Translations under genes and position numbers: made by a program
Origin: Symsagittifera roscoffensis
Taxonomy: Eukaryota; Xenacoelomorpha; Acoela; Convolutidae
NCBI RefSeq assembly: GCF_963678635.1
Contig: NC_087064.1
Coordinates: 55,808,338 to 55,872,337 of the forward strand
Length of the DNA stretch: 64,000 nucleotides
Reading direction: 5' to 3'
The notes under the pieces: model-generated
What the model was told of the DNA's origin: nothing
The model's input: the letters and a program-made list of their open reading frames with translations, nothing else
Database searches by the model: none
Shown here: positions 1 to 10,410 of the stretch, one piece after another
Position numbering within the stretch: position 1 is the stretch's first letter
How the letters are laid out: the number at the start of each line of letters is the position of its first letter

Positions 1-396
1 TAAAACCACATTCAAAATATCACACTATACAGAAAAACAACAAAAATTTTTGACAAGGTTCAATTTTTAACACTCTCAAGTAACACAGAATGAATTGGAA
101 AAAATTAGCCGATTTACTGTTAAGATACCCAACAGTTTAGGCAACATCTAAATTTGACGTTGGAAAAATAAATTCACCGCTACATTTACCCTTAAAACCT
201 GACGCATATTTCAAAAAACAAAGAGCTAGCACAGTACCAATTAACTTACATGAAAAAGGTAATAGATTACTTGACATTCTAGGAAAATAAGAGAACATAT
301 CTCCAGTAAATAAAGAAGAACAACCAAAAGGTAACACCTTTATTAACCCTGTTATTATTCTCGCCGAGGGAAAATGACTGAAAAAAACTCAAGACG
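1..396 (+). pseudogene. pol: G1 pol fragment: PR-RT linker and RT N-terminus (array unit 1)
   Basis: This matches the pol interval around 10,170-10,565 of the main G1 copy (for example the Pro-Val-Asn-Lys-Glu-Glu-Gln stretch near 310-335). Stops interrupt it, such as TAA replacing a codon near 288. It breaks off at 396 where the LINE-derived filler begins. It lacks the catalytic RT motifs and is a dead fragment. Confidence 0.8.
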
Positions 397-698
397 TTTT
401 TTGGTTTGACATTACAAATGTAGACTGTTTTAGGTGGTGTGCATCTTTTCAGGCAGCATGCTATATTAGTTTTCAAAGGGTTGAACTTTTTCAGGGTTAT
501 TTTATCTGTAGACAGACTCCCATACAATGCTTGTTAGCGCAGTTTTAAATTCGTTTTCTGAATACTTTGATCTATCGTAGATGGTGCACTTAAATGGCAC
601 AGTTGTATCAACTAACCTTAATTCAGTCATCGAAATTGTAGCTAAGTGATCAGATATAATTAGTGGAGTGACAAGTAAAGTCCAAAAAGAAAAGAATT
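397..698 (-). pseudogene. LINE (APE-endonuclease type) fragment between pol pieces
   Basis: Read on the minus strand, this filler encodes an Ile-Ser-Asp-His-Leu stretch (near 645-655), followed about 25 residues later by an Arg-x-Lys-Tyr-Ser-Glu-Asn-x-Phe...Leu...Trp-Glu-Ser-Val-Tyr pattern. In CR1/Jockey-type LINEs the terminal S-D-H of the APE endonuclease is followed by such a linker before RT. The frame then shifts at about 527 and coding-like sequence continues (a Cys-Cys-Leu-Lys-Arg-Cys segment). The family assignment is inferred from motif order only. Confidence 0.5.
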
Positions 699-1976
699 TC
701 AACCACCAGACCTTGAAATAGATTTTTTAATAGATTCTGGAGCAGAATCGAATGTCATTAATATTCCAACTTGGAATAAAATCATAATTCTACATTCGAA
801 ACTAACACCTGTAAAAACAACCAGTAGACTAGCAACAGCACAAGGCTCAACTATAACAAATTATTGAAAAATTCAACTTTTCCTCGTTCCCACTAAAACA
901 ATGGAACAAAATAAACTCCTGAGTAAACCATTTAAACAAACATTCCATATCACAGATACTAATTTTTTCCATAAAACACAATATTGTTGGAATTCTATTC
1001 ATTACAGAATACATACCAACTATTAATATATTAGACAGCAAAATTAATAAAAAAGGTAAATATACAAGAATGCAAAACACTGCTTTAACATTCTTCCGAA
1101 GAATGAACAAACAACCACCATTCTTTCCAAAGTTTTACCCCATCTATAATGAAGAAGGATAGCATCTTAAACCACTCTCAGGATATATTTACGAATTTCC
1201 GATTCAACAAGTTCACCAATACGATAAAAATCAAAATAGACAACATCCCAATATATTTGACCTTGAATTTAGACAAGTTCACAAACCTTTTAGAGTAACA
1301 ATTTCATCCATAAAATACATGAAAAAACACAAACTCCGATATCATTTCTCTACATGTATTTAATAATTCCCCATATAAAATAACCCTACCTTTAGGACTC
1401 CTAGGATATTGTGAAACCAATGCAACAACTTCCCCACAAAAGAAGTAGCATACAGAGTAAATATTATATTACAACTACTAGATATATGTCAATCAACACT
1501 TCTCGACGAAGAATTCTCGATAAATATTATAATAAGCAATGAAAAAGGAACACAGACTTTTTCACAAAAGCACCTTATTTTAAAACCACATTCAAAATAT
1601 CACACTATACAGAAAAACAACAAAAATTTTTGACAAGGTTCAATTTTTAACACTCTCAAGTAACACAGAATGAATTGGAAAAAATTAGCCGATTTACTGT
1701 TAAGATACCCAACAGTTTAGGCAACATCTAAATTTGACGTTGGAAAAATAAATTCACCACTACATTTACCCTTAAAACCTGACGCATATTTCAAAAAACA
1801 AAGAGCAAGCACAGTACCAATTAACTTACATGAAAAAGGTAATAGATTACTTGACATTCTAGGAAAATAAGAGAACATATCTCCAGTAAATAAAGAAGAA
1901 CAACCAAAAGGTAACACCTTTATTAACCCTGTTATTATTCTCGCCGAGGGAAAATCACTGAAAAAAACTCAAGACG
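699..1976 (+). pseudogene. pol: G1 pol fragment: protease to RT N-terminus (array units 1/2)
   Basis: It opens with the protease motif Leu-Ile-Asp-Ser-Gly-Ala-Glu (near 729-750), matching 9329-9350 in the main G1 copy. It continues through the PR-RT connector into the RT N-terminus and ends at 1976, where the second LINE filler starts. Several stops and frame changes are visible, for example TGA near 866 and TAA near 1310. Confidence 0.85.
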
Positions 1977-2282
1977 TTTTTTGGTTTGACATTACAAATG
2001 TAGACTGTTTTAGGTGGTGTGCATCTTTTCAGGCAGCATGCTATATTAGTTTTCAAAGGGTTGAACTTTTTCAGGGTTATTTTATCTGTAGACAGACTCC
2101 CATACAATGCTTGTTAGCGCAGTTTTAAATTCGTTTTCTGAATACTTTGATCTATCGTAGATGGTGCACTTAAATGGCACAGTTGTATCAACTAACCTTA
2201 ATTCAGTCATCGAAATTGTAGCTAAGTGATCAGATATAATTAGTGGAGTGACAAGTAAAGTCCAAAAAGAAAAGAATTTCAA
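1977..2282 (-). pseudogene. LINE endonuclease fragment, second array copy
   Basis: This is the copy of the filler at 397-698, with the same S-D-H and Trp-Glu-Ser-Val-Tyr residues on the minus strand. I see essentially no changes between the two, so the array expanded after the chimeric junction formed. Confidence 0.55.
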
Positions 2283-4156
2283 CCACCAGACCTTGAAATA
2301 GATTTTTTAATAGATTCTGGAGCAGAATCGAATGTCATTAATATTCCAACTTGGAATAAAATCATAATTCTACATTCGAAAATAACACCTGTAAAAACAA
2401 CCAGTAGACTAGCAACAGCACAAGGCTCAACTATAACAAATTATTGAAAAATTCAATTTTCCTCGTTCCCACTAAAACAATGGAACAAAATAAACTCCTG
2501 AGTAAACCATTTAAACAAACTTTCCATATCACAGATACTAATTCTTTCCATAAAACACAATATTGTTGGAATTCTATTCATTACAGAATACATACCAACT
2601 ATTAATATATTAGACAGCAAAATTAATAAAAAAGGTAAATATACAAGAATGCAAAACACTGCTTTAACATTCTTCCGAAGAATGAACAAACAACCACCAT
2701 TCTTTTCAAAGTTTTACCCCATCTATAATGAAGAAGGATAGCATCTTAAACCACTCTCAGGATATATTTACGAATTTCCGATTCAACAAGTTCACCAATA
2801 CGATAAAAATCAAAATAGACAACATCCCAATATATCTGACCTTGAATTTAGACAAATTCACAAACCTTTTAGAGTAACAATTTCATCCATAAAATACATG
2901 AAAAAACACAAACTCCGATATCATTTCTCTACATGTATTTAATAATTCCCCATATAAAATAACCCTACCTTTAGGACTCCTAGGATATTGTGAAACCAAT
3001 GCAACAACTTCCCCACAAAAGAAGTAGCATACAGAGTAAATATTATATTACAACTACTAGATATATGTCAATCAACAATTCTCGACGAAGAATTATCGAT
3101 AAATAATATAATAAGCAATGAAAAAGGAACACAGACTTTTTCACAAAAACACCTTATTTTAAAACCACATTCAAAATATCACACTATACAGAAAAACAAC
3201 AAAAATTTTTGACAAGGTTCAATTTTTAACACTCTCAAGTAACACAGAATGAATTGGAAAAAATTAGCCGATTTACTGTTAAGATACCCAACAGTTTAGG
3301 CAACATCTAAATTTGACGTTGGAAAAATAATTTCACCACTACATTTACCCTTAAAACCTGACGCATATTTCAAAAAACAAAAAGCAAGCACAGCACCAAT
3401 TAACTTACATGACAAAGGTAATAGATTACTTGACATTCTAGAACAATACGAGATCATATCTCCAGTAAATAAAGAAGAACAACCAAAAGGAAACACCTTT
3501 TTTAACCCTGTTATCATTCTCGGCGAGGGAAAATCACTGAAAAAAACTCAAGACGCTAGATATCTCAATTCACTCATTGGCCAATAGAACCAGTTCAGTT
3601 TCAAGACATGAATTAGGCAAAAAATCAAATACCACTAGATGAACAATCACGACAATTGACACAATTCGTTATTGGAAATCAACATTACGAATTTAATAGA
3701 TTATTCTATGGCATACCCATAGAAACAGCAGCTTTCTCAGCAGTTATGAGCAAAATTTTCAGACTACTCATACACAATAAAATTGCAGTCACATACTTAG
3801 ACGATTTGTTTATGCAATCATAAACTAAAGATGAAATGTTCATAGTTCTAGAAAAATATCACCAAATTTTACAAAACGAAAACATGAAAGCAGCCCCAGA
3901 CAAATCACATTTTTCTTAACACGCGTAAAATTTCTTGGACACATCATAGAGAAAAACACTGTAACCCCACTGAAATCACGAATAGATGCAATTCAAAAAC
4001 ACCAGCCACCTACTAACTTGGATCAAATAGAACAATTTTGTTGCCCCCCTTCACATTTAATCAGTGTCTAACGACCTCAAACGTCAATTCACTATCCAAC
4101 CCTTATCAAAGACCCAGAATTAACAGAAATTTTTCAAAAAAAATTAACCATTTTAA
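2283..4156 (+). pseudogene. pol: G1 pol fragment: protease, RT palm and thumb
   Basis: It starts with protease (Asp-Ser-Gly-Ala near 2310-2330) and runs through the connector into RT. After 3555 it continues where the array units break, giving RT palm residues (Tyr-Leu-Asp-Asp near 3793-3804), the Phe-Leu-Gly-His-Ile-Ile motif (near 3930) and a thumb (Pro-Pro-Thr-Asn-Leu-Asp-Gln, near 4005). A deletion removed the region around the first catalytic Asp (near 3600-3630). It keeps the thumb that the main G1 copy (10,411-11,085) has lost, so the two copies decayed independently. Stops are frequent. Confidence 0.8.
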
Positions 4157-4470
4157 TTAAGCTAAACTGTGAAAAACTTCGGTTACTCATCCTTCACTTG
4201 AGCCCACTCCTCTTAGATGACCCAGGCAGAAACACTTAAGCTTAGTAAGTCATAAAATAGTACCTAACGAACTACTTGCGTTCTAATTATACCCGAACCA
4301 TGTGGATCGATGAACTATTTTCCAACCCTTGATCACAAATCTCAACCCCTAAGTAAGATTAGGTAGGTCAAATCTTAGCTTAGAAATAGTGACGAGAAAG
4401 TACAAATAATTCTTCGGAATCAATATACGCTTTACTCTCCAACCCAAATATACGACCCAAGTTAAGCTAA
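4157..4470. mobile_element. Possible small insertion bounded by 9-bp direct repeats
   Basis: TTAAGCTAA occurs at 4157-4165 and 4462-4470, bracketing 296 bp whose composition differs from the surrounding A-rich pol sequence. Nothing in the interval looks like G1 pol. A target-site duplication is plausible, but I find no clear terminal inverted repeats or TG...CA ends, so the element type is open. Confidence 0.35.
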
Positions 4471-4743
4471 CCACAAAAAATTGTAAGAACTAACAGTTTA
4501 AGGCATTAGAATCACTAATCAAGAGTTTGCATCCATCATCCTAAACCATATGTCAAGAGAATTTAGGAAACAAACAAACAATCATAATACACAATTGTTT
4601 AATTAACGACAAAAAATACGACCTCGTAATCGCACCACACAGACAATCAGTAGGATATATAAGAACTAAAAGACAAACACTTAGAAAAAAGATCATAAAA
4701 AAAAACAAATCAAATTATAAAGAAAAAATTTTCAAAACGAAGA
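4471..4743. other. Unassigned A-rich sequence
   Basis: No recognisable motif or sustained frame. It links the pol relic on the left to the gag N-terminal relic on the right, so a G1 copy boundary (LTR or leader) could be hidden here. I cannot define one. Confidence 0.3.
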
Positions 4744-5135
4744 AACGCAGTCTCAGAATCAGAAACAACCGCAATACAAGAACTTCAAGATTTAAAAGAC
4801 TCAATAAACAAAAATCACCAAATAGACGATCAACTATATTTCACAGATTCAGAAACCACGTCACCAGCATCAGTAAAAGGCAATCAGAAAATAAAAAATT
4901 GCTACACAAACAAACCAATACGGTTGTACAAATGGAATTAACTAATAAGACACATTGAAAATTACGCATTAACAGTAATATAACAAAATAAAATGATTCA
5001 AAATGAAGAAAAACAGAGAAAATTCAGTACTTCCATTTTTAGTATCACCTTTAACTGAACCTCGCGGACAGATCGAATTTTGTAAAAAATTTAATTGCAA
5101 ATTTATTTGAAAAAAGGAGAAAGCCCCTGCACAAA
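4744..5135 (+). pseudogene. gag: G1 gag N-terminal region, decayed
   Basis: A coding-like stretch from about 4744 is rich in Ser, Glu, Thr, Asp and Gln (Ser-Glu-Ser-Glu-Thr-Thr...Gln-Glu-Leu-Gln-Asp-Leu) and runs on into the gag-like block at 5136 with stops and shifts. It is assigned to gag because it precedes the capsid-like region in the same orientation and shares its skewed codon usage. The true start codon cannot be placed. Confidence 0.5.
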
Positions 5136-5958
5136 AGAATTTCCCAATTAAAAATATCAAAAGACAACTTCTCGATCACTATATCAAAGGTATAAGTAGT
5201 CTAACATCACACTTTGGAATCTACACAATAGAAATCAGATCATCAAATGCATTTCATGACAGATATCTTATTCAAACTGACGATATCGATATTGAATTTT
5301 TAAAAGTTTTTACACAATACATCAAAAATATACAAGACCAAAACTCACAGAGAGCAACCTCCATATTTACAAACGACGTATTCTTACTTATCTATAGCTA
5401 TTTGTCAATATTAAAATTGGATGAACCTCAAAAAGATTCACCTACTCAAACATCTCGACATACAATTGTACGACAGGAAATACACATACTTTCAAAAACT
5501 CTACATGCAATTCGAGAAAACCTAACAAATGATCAAATAACACAAAGTGTTAAACACGATTTACAAAAATCTTAGCATGGTTCATAATCGATTATTTTAG
5601 TCACAATATTGATCTTACTGAACAAGCAAGAAAAATTGATTGACCACAAACTACAGATGATGAATTTGTACTAGCAGAGCAATCTGACTATGTATGGGAC
5701 CCTGAATGGTCTTATGAATTATTTATCAAAATACCGACAGATATATCAAGTCAGGTAATTAGCACTATTTTTATTAATAAAGACTTTTTTTGAGTATATC
5801 CACTTTTTGTTGACGCAACATCTTTAAAATATAACTCGTTCTTCGCTGAAAGAACAGTAAATATCAGTTTAAACTCTACATTCATAATTAATGATAATTT
5901 GAGTGGAACAAGAAATCTTTTACAACAATATATACAAACCCCATCACTTTTTGTAAAC
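5136..5958 (+). repeat. gag: Left copy of ~823-bp tandem duplication inside gag
   Basis: The segment starting AGAATTTCCCAATT at 5136 recurs at 5959. Both carry the same gag N-terminal coding material, including an Ala-Trp-Phe-Ile-Ile-Asp-Tyr-like stretch and a Trp-Asp-Pro-Glu-Trp-Ser motif. Many substitutions and indels separate the copies, making this an older event than the large duplications to the right. The left copy is more broken than the right. Confidence 0.85.
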
Positions 5959-6781
5959 AGAATTTCCCAATTAAAAATATCAAAAGACAACTTCTCGATC
6001 ACTATATCAAAGGTATAAGTAGTCTAACATCACACTTTGGAATCTACACAATAGAAATCAGATCATCAAATGCATCTCATAACAGATATCTCATTCATAC
6101 TGACGCTGTAGATATTGAATTCTCAAAAGTTTTTACACAATAAATCAAAATCATACAACACCAAAACTCACAAAGAGCAAATTCGATATTTACAAATGAC
6201 GTATTCTAACTTATCTATAGCTATAAATTTATATTAGAGTTGGATGAACTCCAAAGCAATTCACCTACTCAAACATCTCAGCATACAAGTGTACGACTGT
6301 AAATACACATATTTCCAAATTTTTTAAATGCAGTTCGAGAAAACCTAACAAATGGTCAAATAACACAAAATGTGAAACACGACTCACAAAAAATCTTAGC
6401 ATGGTTCATAATCGATTATTTTATTCACAATATTGATTTTATTGAACAAGTAAGAAAAAATTTTCGACCACAAAGTACAGATGATGAAACTGTACTAGGA
6501 GAACAATCAGACTATGCATGGGACCCTGAATGGTCTTTTAAATTATTTATCAATATACCAACAGATAAATCAAGTCAGGCAATTAGCACTATTTCTTTTA
6601 ATAAAAATTATGTTAGAGTATATCCACTTACAATTGACACAACACCTTCAAATTATAATTCATACTTCCCTGAACGAAAAGGAAATAATTGTTTAAATTC
6701 TACATTTATAAATAATGATAAATTAAACGACACAAGAAATCTTACACAACAAGATATACAAACCCCATCACTTTTTGTAAA
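5959..6781 (+). repeat. gag: Right copy of ~823-bp tandem duplication inside gag
   Basis: Counterpart of 5136-5958. The shared sequence ends at the ACTTTTTGTAAACA stretch (5944-5957 and 6767-6780), after which the right copy continues into unique gag sequence. The junction at about 5958 shows no more than a base of homology between the outer breakpoints. Confidence 0.85.
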
Positions 6782-6965
6782 CAAAAAAACTGTTGAAACA
6801 ATAACAACGACAGAAGCACAACGAAGCATTTTACCTATTCAACCAAATTTTACAACTCCAAAATTAAAAAGTCCGACGTTTCAACAAACAATCATACAAA
6901 CCACAAAAAACCCTCTGTTGCATAAAAATATTCACAAATGGATTACCAAACATTTCGACCAGTAA
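6372..6965 (+). CDS. gag: G1 gag N-terminal domain (197-codon open segment)
   Basis: This is the best-preserved part of the G1 gag N-terminus, open for 197 codons. Visible features are a helical N-terminal part (Lys-Ile-Leu-Ala-Trp-Phe-Ile-Ile-Asp-Tyr), an acidic Trp-Asp-Pro-Glu-Trp motif near residue 50, and a Thr/Gln/Pro-rich C-terminal half typical of a matrix-to-capsid linker. The start given is only the first ATG after an upstream stop in the duplicated block. The frame ends at TAA (6963-6965), while the overlapping frame from 6938 continues the gag, implying a small shift. I do not recognise a named matrix family; the gag role is inferred from position. Confidence 0.55.
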   Translation: MKHDSQKILAWFIIDYFIHNIDFIEQVRKNFRPQSTDDETVLGEQSDYAWDPEWSFKLFINIPTDKSSQAISTISFNKNYVRVYPLTIDTTPSNYNSYFPERKGNNCLNSTFINNDKLNDTRNLTQQDIQTPSLFVNKKTVETITTTEAQRSILPIQPNFTTPKLKSPTFQQTIIQTTKNPLLHKNIHKWITKHFDQ

Positions 6966-7345
6966 AAAAACCATCATACAAACATCATAGCAATAATTTT
7001 GCAGAACACAATTATATTTATGTAAATGGACCAAAAACGACAAAAACTAAAACAAATACTCAAATATATGCACAAAGTCAGAATGTACCACAACCAACCT
7101 TAAACTCAGTCAATTTTCAGGGTTAACCACGATCCTCAAAAGAACAAAAGGGACAATATAATCAAAATCATCAACGATTTTCCTCAAACCAAAGACTTCG
7201 TTTTTACAGTATTGATCAACCAGATATTTTCGAACCATACACAGGAAATGAACAAATAGGACAACCTAGATATAATCCAACACCTTACAATAACAATTTT
7301 CAACAACAAAATCCAGTCAATACACATCCATACCAACCAACTCAG
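6938..7345 (+). pseudogene. gag: G1 gag Gln/Asn/Pro-rich linker
   Basis: This is coding sequence in the same frame as the downstream capsid block, interrupted by TAA at 7124-7126. The translation is low-complexity, dominated by Gln, Asn, Pro, Tyr and Lys with repeated Asn-Gln-Asn and Gln-Gln-Gln runs. It resembles the disordered segments between matrix-like and capsid-like parts of large Ty3-type Gag proteins. Confidence 0.5.
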
Positions 7346-7684
7346 ATGCACAATGAAACTCCACTGCCATATTATTTACAACAACACGAAATAAGAAAAA
7401 GCCAACTAACAAACTTTTCTCAAAAGCCACATGCCCCAGAATCACTACAAATGACTATGAATCCATACCTAATGGGTGGATCATCAATAAAATCAAATAA
7501 ACCACTAATGGTATTCACAGGCACAGATCCTGAATACTCTGTAGAAGATTATCTAAACGCGGTCAAAGCAAATTTAATTTTAAATATTGGACCTGAACCA
7601 GTAAACAAGCCACTTCACCAAAATTGGATAGATAGACGCACAGCTCTAATCCAAACTACCCTTGACGGCGCAGCCCAAAAATAG
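7346..7684 (+). pseudogene. gag: G1 gag capsid N-terminal part
   Basis: From about residue 50 this 112-codon frame has capsid-like content: Phe-Thr-Gly-Thr-Asp-Pro-Glu near 7511-7535, then Val-Glu-Asp-Tyr-Leu, and a Leu-Asp-Gly-Ala-Ala-Gln-Lys stretch before a TAG at 7682. In Ty3-type Gag the Gly-x-Ala stretch is usually followed by Trp, so the TAG is compatible with loss of a tryptophan codon. The capsid builds the intracellular particle. The region continues in broken form to 8235. Confidence 0.6.
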
Positions 7685-7899
7685 TTTTCAGTTTTACCTA
7701 TATAAATAAAATCAGATTGGAAAAGATTCACACAAGAATTCTCCAAAATGTTTGATTCAGAAAGAAACAAACAACACAAAGAGTTTTATGCAATGAAATT
7801 CGTAGACTAACAAATGAAACAATAAAACAACTTTCAGTAAGAATAGAAACACTAGTCCGAAAAGCATACTTACTTAATACTCAAGTTTATAAGAATACA
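7685..7899 (+). pseudogene. gag: G1 gag capsid central part, frame-broken
   Basis: Capsid-like coding sequence continues from the TAG at 7682 through a run of stops (near 7703, 7808, 7823) with at least one frame change, and reaches the open segment that starts at 7900. Residues such as Trp-Lys-Arg-Phe-Thr-Gln-Glu-Phe (near 7719) match the usual Gag capsid pattern in which a Trp and an aromatic-rich helix follow the conserved Gly-Ala. Confidence 0.5.
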
Positions 7900-8235
7900 A
7901 TGATGACAGAAATCCAAATGATGACTCTAACACGTCAATTGCGAAACATAGCAATAACAGAGAGAGCATCACATCCTTCCTCAATCCGAGAACCAGATTT
8001 AGATTTCAGGAAACTAGTAGATAAACTAGAACAAGCAGAAATCACTATGAAAAAAGAAGAAACAGAAAACTTAAAAATACAATATGTAAACAACATCCAA
8101 ACCACTACTTCACAGAGAAATAATATAGACGACTCTGATACAGATTTATCCGAAACAATCCCAGAAAATTTAAACACCTACGAGAAAAACCCGAATTTTA
8201 AAGGCAAACCATCATTCAAAAAATGGTGTAAGTAA
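7900..8235 (+). pseudogene. gag: G1 gag capsid C-terminal part
   Basis: A 111-codon open segment rich in charged helix-forming residues (a Lys-Leu-Val-Asp-Lys-Leu-Glu-Gln-Ala-Glu helix near residue 45-55, and Lys-Lys-Glu-Glu-Thr-Glu). It then has an acidic Ser/Asp linker and ends in Trp-Cys-Lys followed by TAA inside the zinc knuckle. It is the capsid C-terminal domain plus linker of Gag. The stop inside the knuckle shows this copy cannot make intact nucleocapsid. Confidence 0.6.
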
Positions 8236-8268
8236 TGTCGAAGATACGGACACAGTAATGCTGAATGC
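8227..8268 (+). pseudogene. gag: Nucleocapsid CCHC zinc knuckle with internal stop
   Basis: The frame reads Cys-Lys-stop-Cys-Arg-Arg-Tyr-Gly-His-Ser-Asn-Ala-Glu-Cys, i.e. the C-x2-C-x4-H-x4-C spacing of retroelement nucleocapsid knuckles. TAA sits at the second residue of the first spacer, and a TGA follows the last Cys. Confidence 0.8.
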
Positions 8269-8935
8269 TGACAAAAACAACAAAATAATCAAAGTAAACC
8301 AAAAAAATATAGAGAACCCAGCAAATCTTTTCATCAATACATGAAGAAAGATCAAAATTTACCCAATAAAAACATTCATAGTAATAATCGTTCAGGAAAA
8401 ACACATCCAAATAACTCCAATTACTCTATACAACAATCACCTTATAATAAAAGTTATAGAGGACGATCACCATACCAAAAAACTCACAAAATTTCTCACA
8501 AAACAGATATAGTTGATCACATAGTCGAATTAGTCAATCTCAAAATAACTAATCAAGATCAAATTCAAACCAACCCTAATTTTCGTTTAATGCCAGATCC
8601 CATTCAAATTCTAGAAATAGAAATTATTCAAATCATCGATCTAGAAACTCCTCATACAATCGATAAAGAAATTATTCTAACGATCGGAATAGAAACTATT
8701 CAAACAATCGAAATCCCAGATATCAAAATAACCGATCGCGCAATTATTCTAACAACAGATCAAAATATAAAAATGATCAAAATATATCACGCGATAATTC
8801 ACAGAAGAGAAGCTCAAGCTATGACAACAGACAAAGGAACTACTCTCAATCACCACATAGGAATAACACACCTAAATATCAAAATCAAGTACAATCAACT
8901 GAAGAAACTCAACCAGACCCCTCGCTATTGACAAT
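8269..8935 (+). pseudogene. gag: Nucleocapsid basic tail with Arg/Asn/Tyr/Ser repeats
   Basis: In the frame that continues from the knuckle, this region encodes repeated Arg-Asn-Tyr-Ser-Asn-Asn-Arg-type units between about 8600 and 8870, with one TAA near 8659, then a Gln/Pro-rich end stopping near 8935. A basic repetitive tail after the knuckle fits RNA binding by nucleocapsid. A longer open frame in another register over the same bases (8341-8931) is hydrophobic and repetitive and I regard it as a shadow. Confidence 0.55.
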
Positions 8936-8950
8936 AACGAAAGCACAGAA

Positions 8951-9583
8951 GTGCAATTAAACAACATCAATTGCGAATTCACAGATAGCGAAATTGATAC
9001 AGAAAACACAACTTCAATTAACATGATAAACTTTGAAATTGACTATGAGCCTATTATATACGATCAACCGATATATTCTCAGATATATCAGAACCATGAT
9101 CAATTGATTATTATACAAGACCTATACCCAGTAAAAAACAAAGGAAAAATACAAAAAATAGTAGAAGAAGTAAAAGAAGAAAATCCCACAGAATGCTCAA
9201 ACACAAATTATGTTTATCAAAACATACCTAAAGAAACACAATTACAAAAAGAAAAAAAATGGACAATCCAACTTCTATTAGAAAGTCCAAAATCCAAACA
9301 ATTGCAAACACCAGACCTTGAAAAAGATTTTTTAATAGATTCTGGAGCAGAATCAAATATTATAAACTTTCCCACTTGGAATGAGCCCAAAATTCTACAC
9401 CCACAATTAATACCCTTCAAAACAACAAGTATACTAGCAACTGCACAAGGATCAAGCTTAACAAACTATGGAAAAATCCAACTCTTCCTTGTTCCCACTC
9501 GAACAATGGAACAAAACAAACTCATGAGCAAACTATTTAAACAAACTTTCCAAATCACTGATATAAAACACAATATCATTTGA
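8951..9583 (+). CDS. pol: G1 aspartic protease domain of pol
   Basis: A 210-codon open frame. Residues 1-110 are an acidic linker (Glu, Asp, Ile, Tyr). The retropepsin active site Asp-Ser-Gly-Ala lies at residues 130-133 inside Phe-Leu-Ile-Asp-Ser-Gly-Ala-Glu. An Ala-Thr-Ala-Gln-Gly flap-like segment is near residue 165, and the frame ends at TGA after Lys-His-Asn-Ile-Ile, probably before the protease C-terminus. The protease cleaves Gag-Pol during particle maturation. Three further copies of this active site occur in the array at 1-3.5 kb. The start is nominal: in a real element it would be reached from gag by frameshift or readthrough. Confidence 0.7.
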   Translation: MQLNNINCEFTDSEIDTENTTSINMINFEIDYEPIIYDQPIYSQIYQNHDQLIIIQDLYPVKNKGKIQKIVEEVKEENPTECSNTNYVYQNIPKETQLQKEKKWTIQLLLESPKSKQLQTPDLEKDFLIDSGAESNIINFPTWNEPKILHPQLIPFKTTSILATAQGSSLTNYGKIQLFLVPTRTMEQNKLMSKLFKQTFQITDIKHNII

Positions 9584-10410
9584 ATACCATTTATTAACAA
9601 ATATTTACCAACAAAAATATCGTAAATAGTAGAATTCATATAAAAGACAAAAACACAAGAATGAAAAACACCTCTTTGACATTTTTACCATAATAAACAA
9701 ACAACCACCATTTTTCTCTGAAGTTTATCCCATATACAATCAGGAACGAAAACACCTAAAACCACTATCAGGAAATATGTATAAATTTTCGATCAAACAA
9801 ATTCACCAATATGATAAAGAGCAAAACAAACTACATCCATTTTTGTCTGACCTTGAATCCAGACCAATCCACAAATTTTTCCGAGTAACAGTTTCATCTA
9901 TTAAACACATGAAAGACTCAAACTCTGATATGATTTCTCTACACATGTATAACAATTCTCCATATAAAAATAACCTTACGCCTAGGACTCTTAAGTTATT
10001 GTGAAACTAACAACAATTTCTCCCACAAAAGAAATAGCGTATAGAGTAAATATTTTACAACTATTAAATGTATGTCAATCAACAATTCTTGATAAAGAAT
10101 TTTCAATTAATAACATATTAAGCAATAAAAAACGAAGTACAGATTATTTCACAAAGACACCTTAGTTCAAACCAACATTTCAAATTTCAAAATACATGAA
10201 AGAACAGCAAAACATTCTAACAATGTTTAATTTTCAACACTCTCAGATAACACAAAAAGAATTCGAACAATTAACTGACATATTATTAAAATATCCAAAA
10301 GTTACCCACCATCAAAATTTGGTGTTGGAAAAGTAAATTCACCGTTACATTTACCCCTAAAACCTGACGCAGTTTTCAAAAAACAACAAGCAAGTAAAGT
10401 CCAAATTCAT
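9584..10410 (+). pseudogene. pol: G1 pol linker between protease and RT, frame-broken
   Basis: The coding signal moves between frames. One readable segment is 9777-10,004, with Phe-Ser-Ile-Lys-Gln-Ile-His-Gln-Tyr-Asp and Phe-Arg-Val-Thr-Val-Ser-Ser-Ile-Lys. The same segment is seen in the array units (for example 1198-1380). It is the protease-RT connector and RT N-terminus. No catalytic motif is expected here and none is seen. Confidence 0.6.

Larger units (their letters stand above)
1..3555 (+). repeat. Tandem array of 1.58-kb chimeric pol/LINE units
   Basis: Sequence at 1 recurs at 1581 (period 1580) and at 3160 (period 1579). Units 1 and 2 are nearly identical; the third is partial and runs on into ordinary RT sequence after 3555. 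Each full unit is a G1 pol segment (protease to RT N-terminus) joined to about 300 bp of antisense LINE sequence. The left edge is cut by the window start, so more units may lie upstream. Confidence 0.95.

Noticed and set aside
1-3555. CRISPR-like or satellite array
   Set aside because: The units are 1.58 kb of pol and LINE sequence in a eukaryotic context; there is no short-repeat/spacer structure.
8341-8931. 196-codon open frame, Ile/Thr/Asp-rich
   Set aside because: It is an alternative register of the nucleocapsid tail. The zinc-knuckle frame gives the sensible Arg/Asn/Ser/Tyr repeats.
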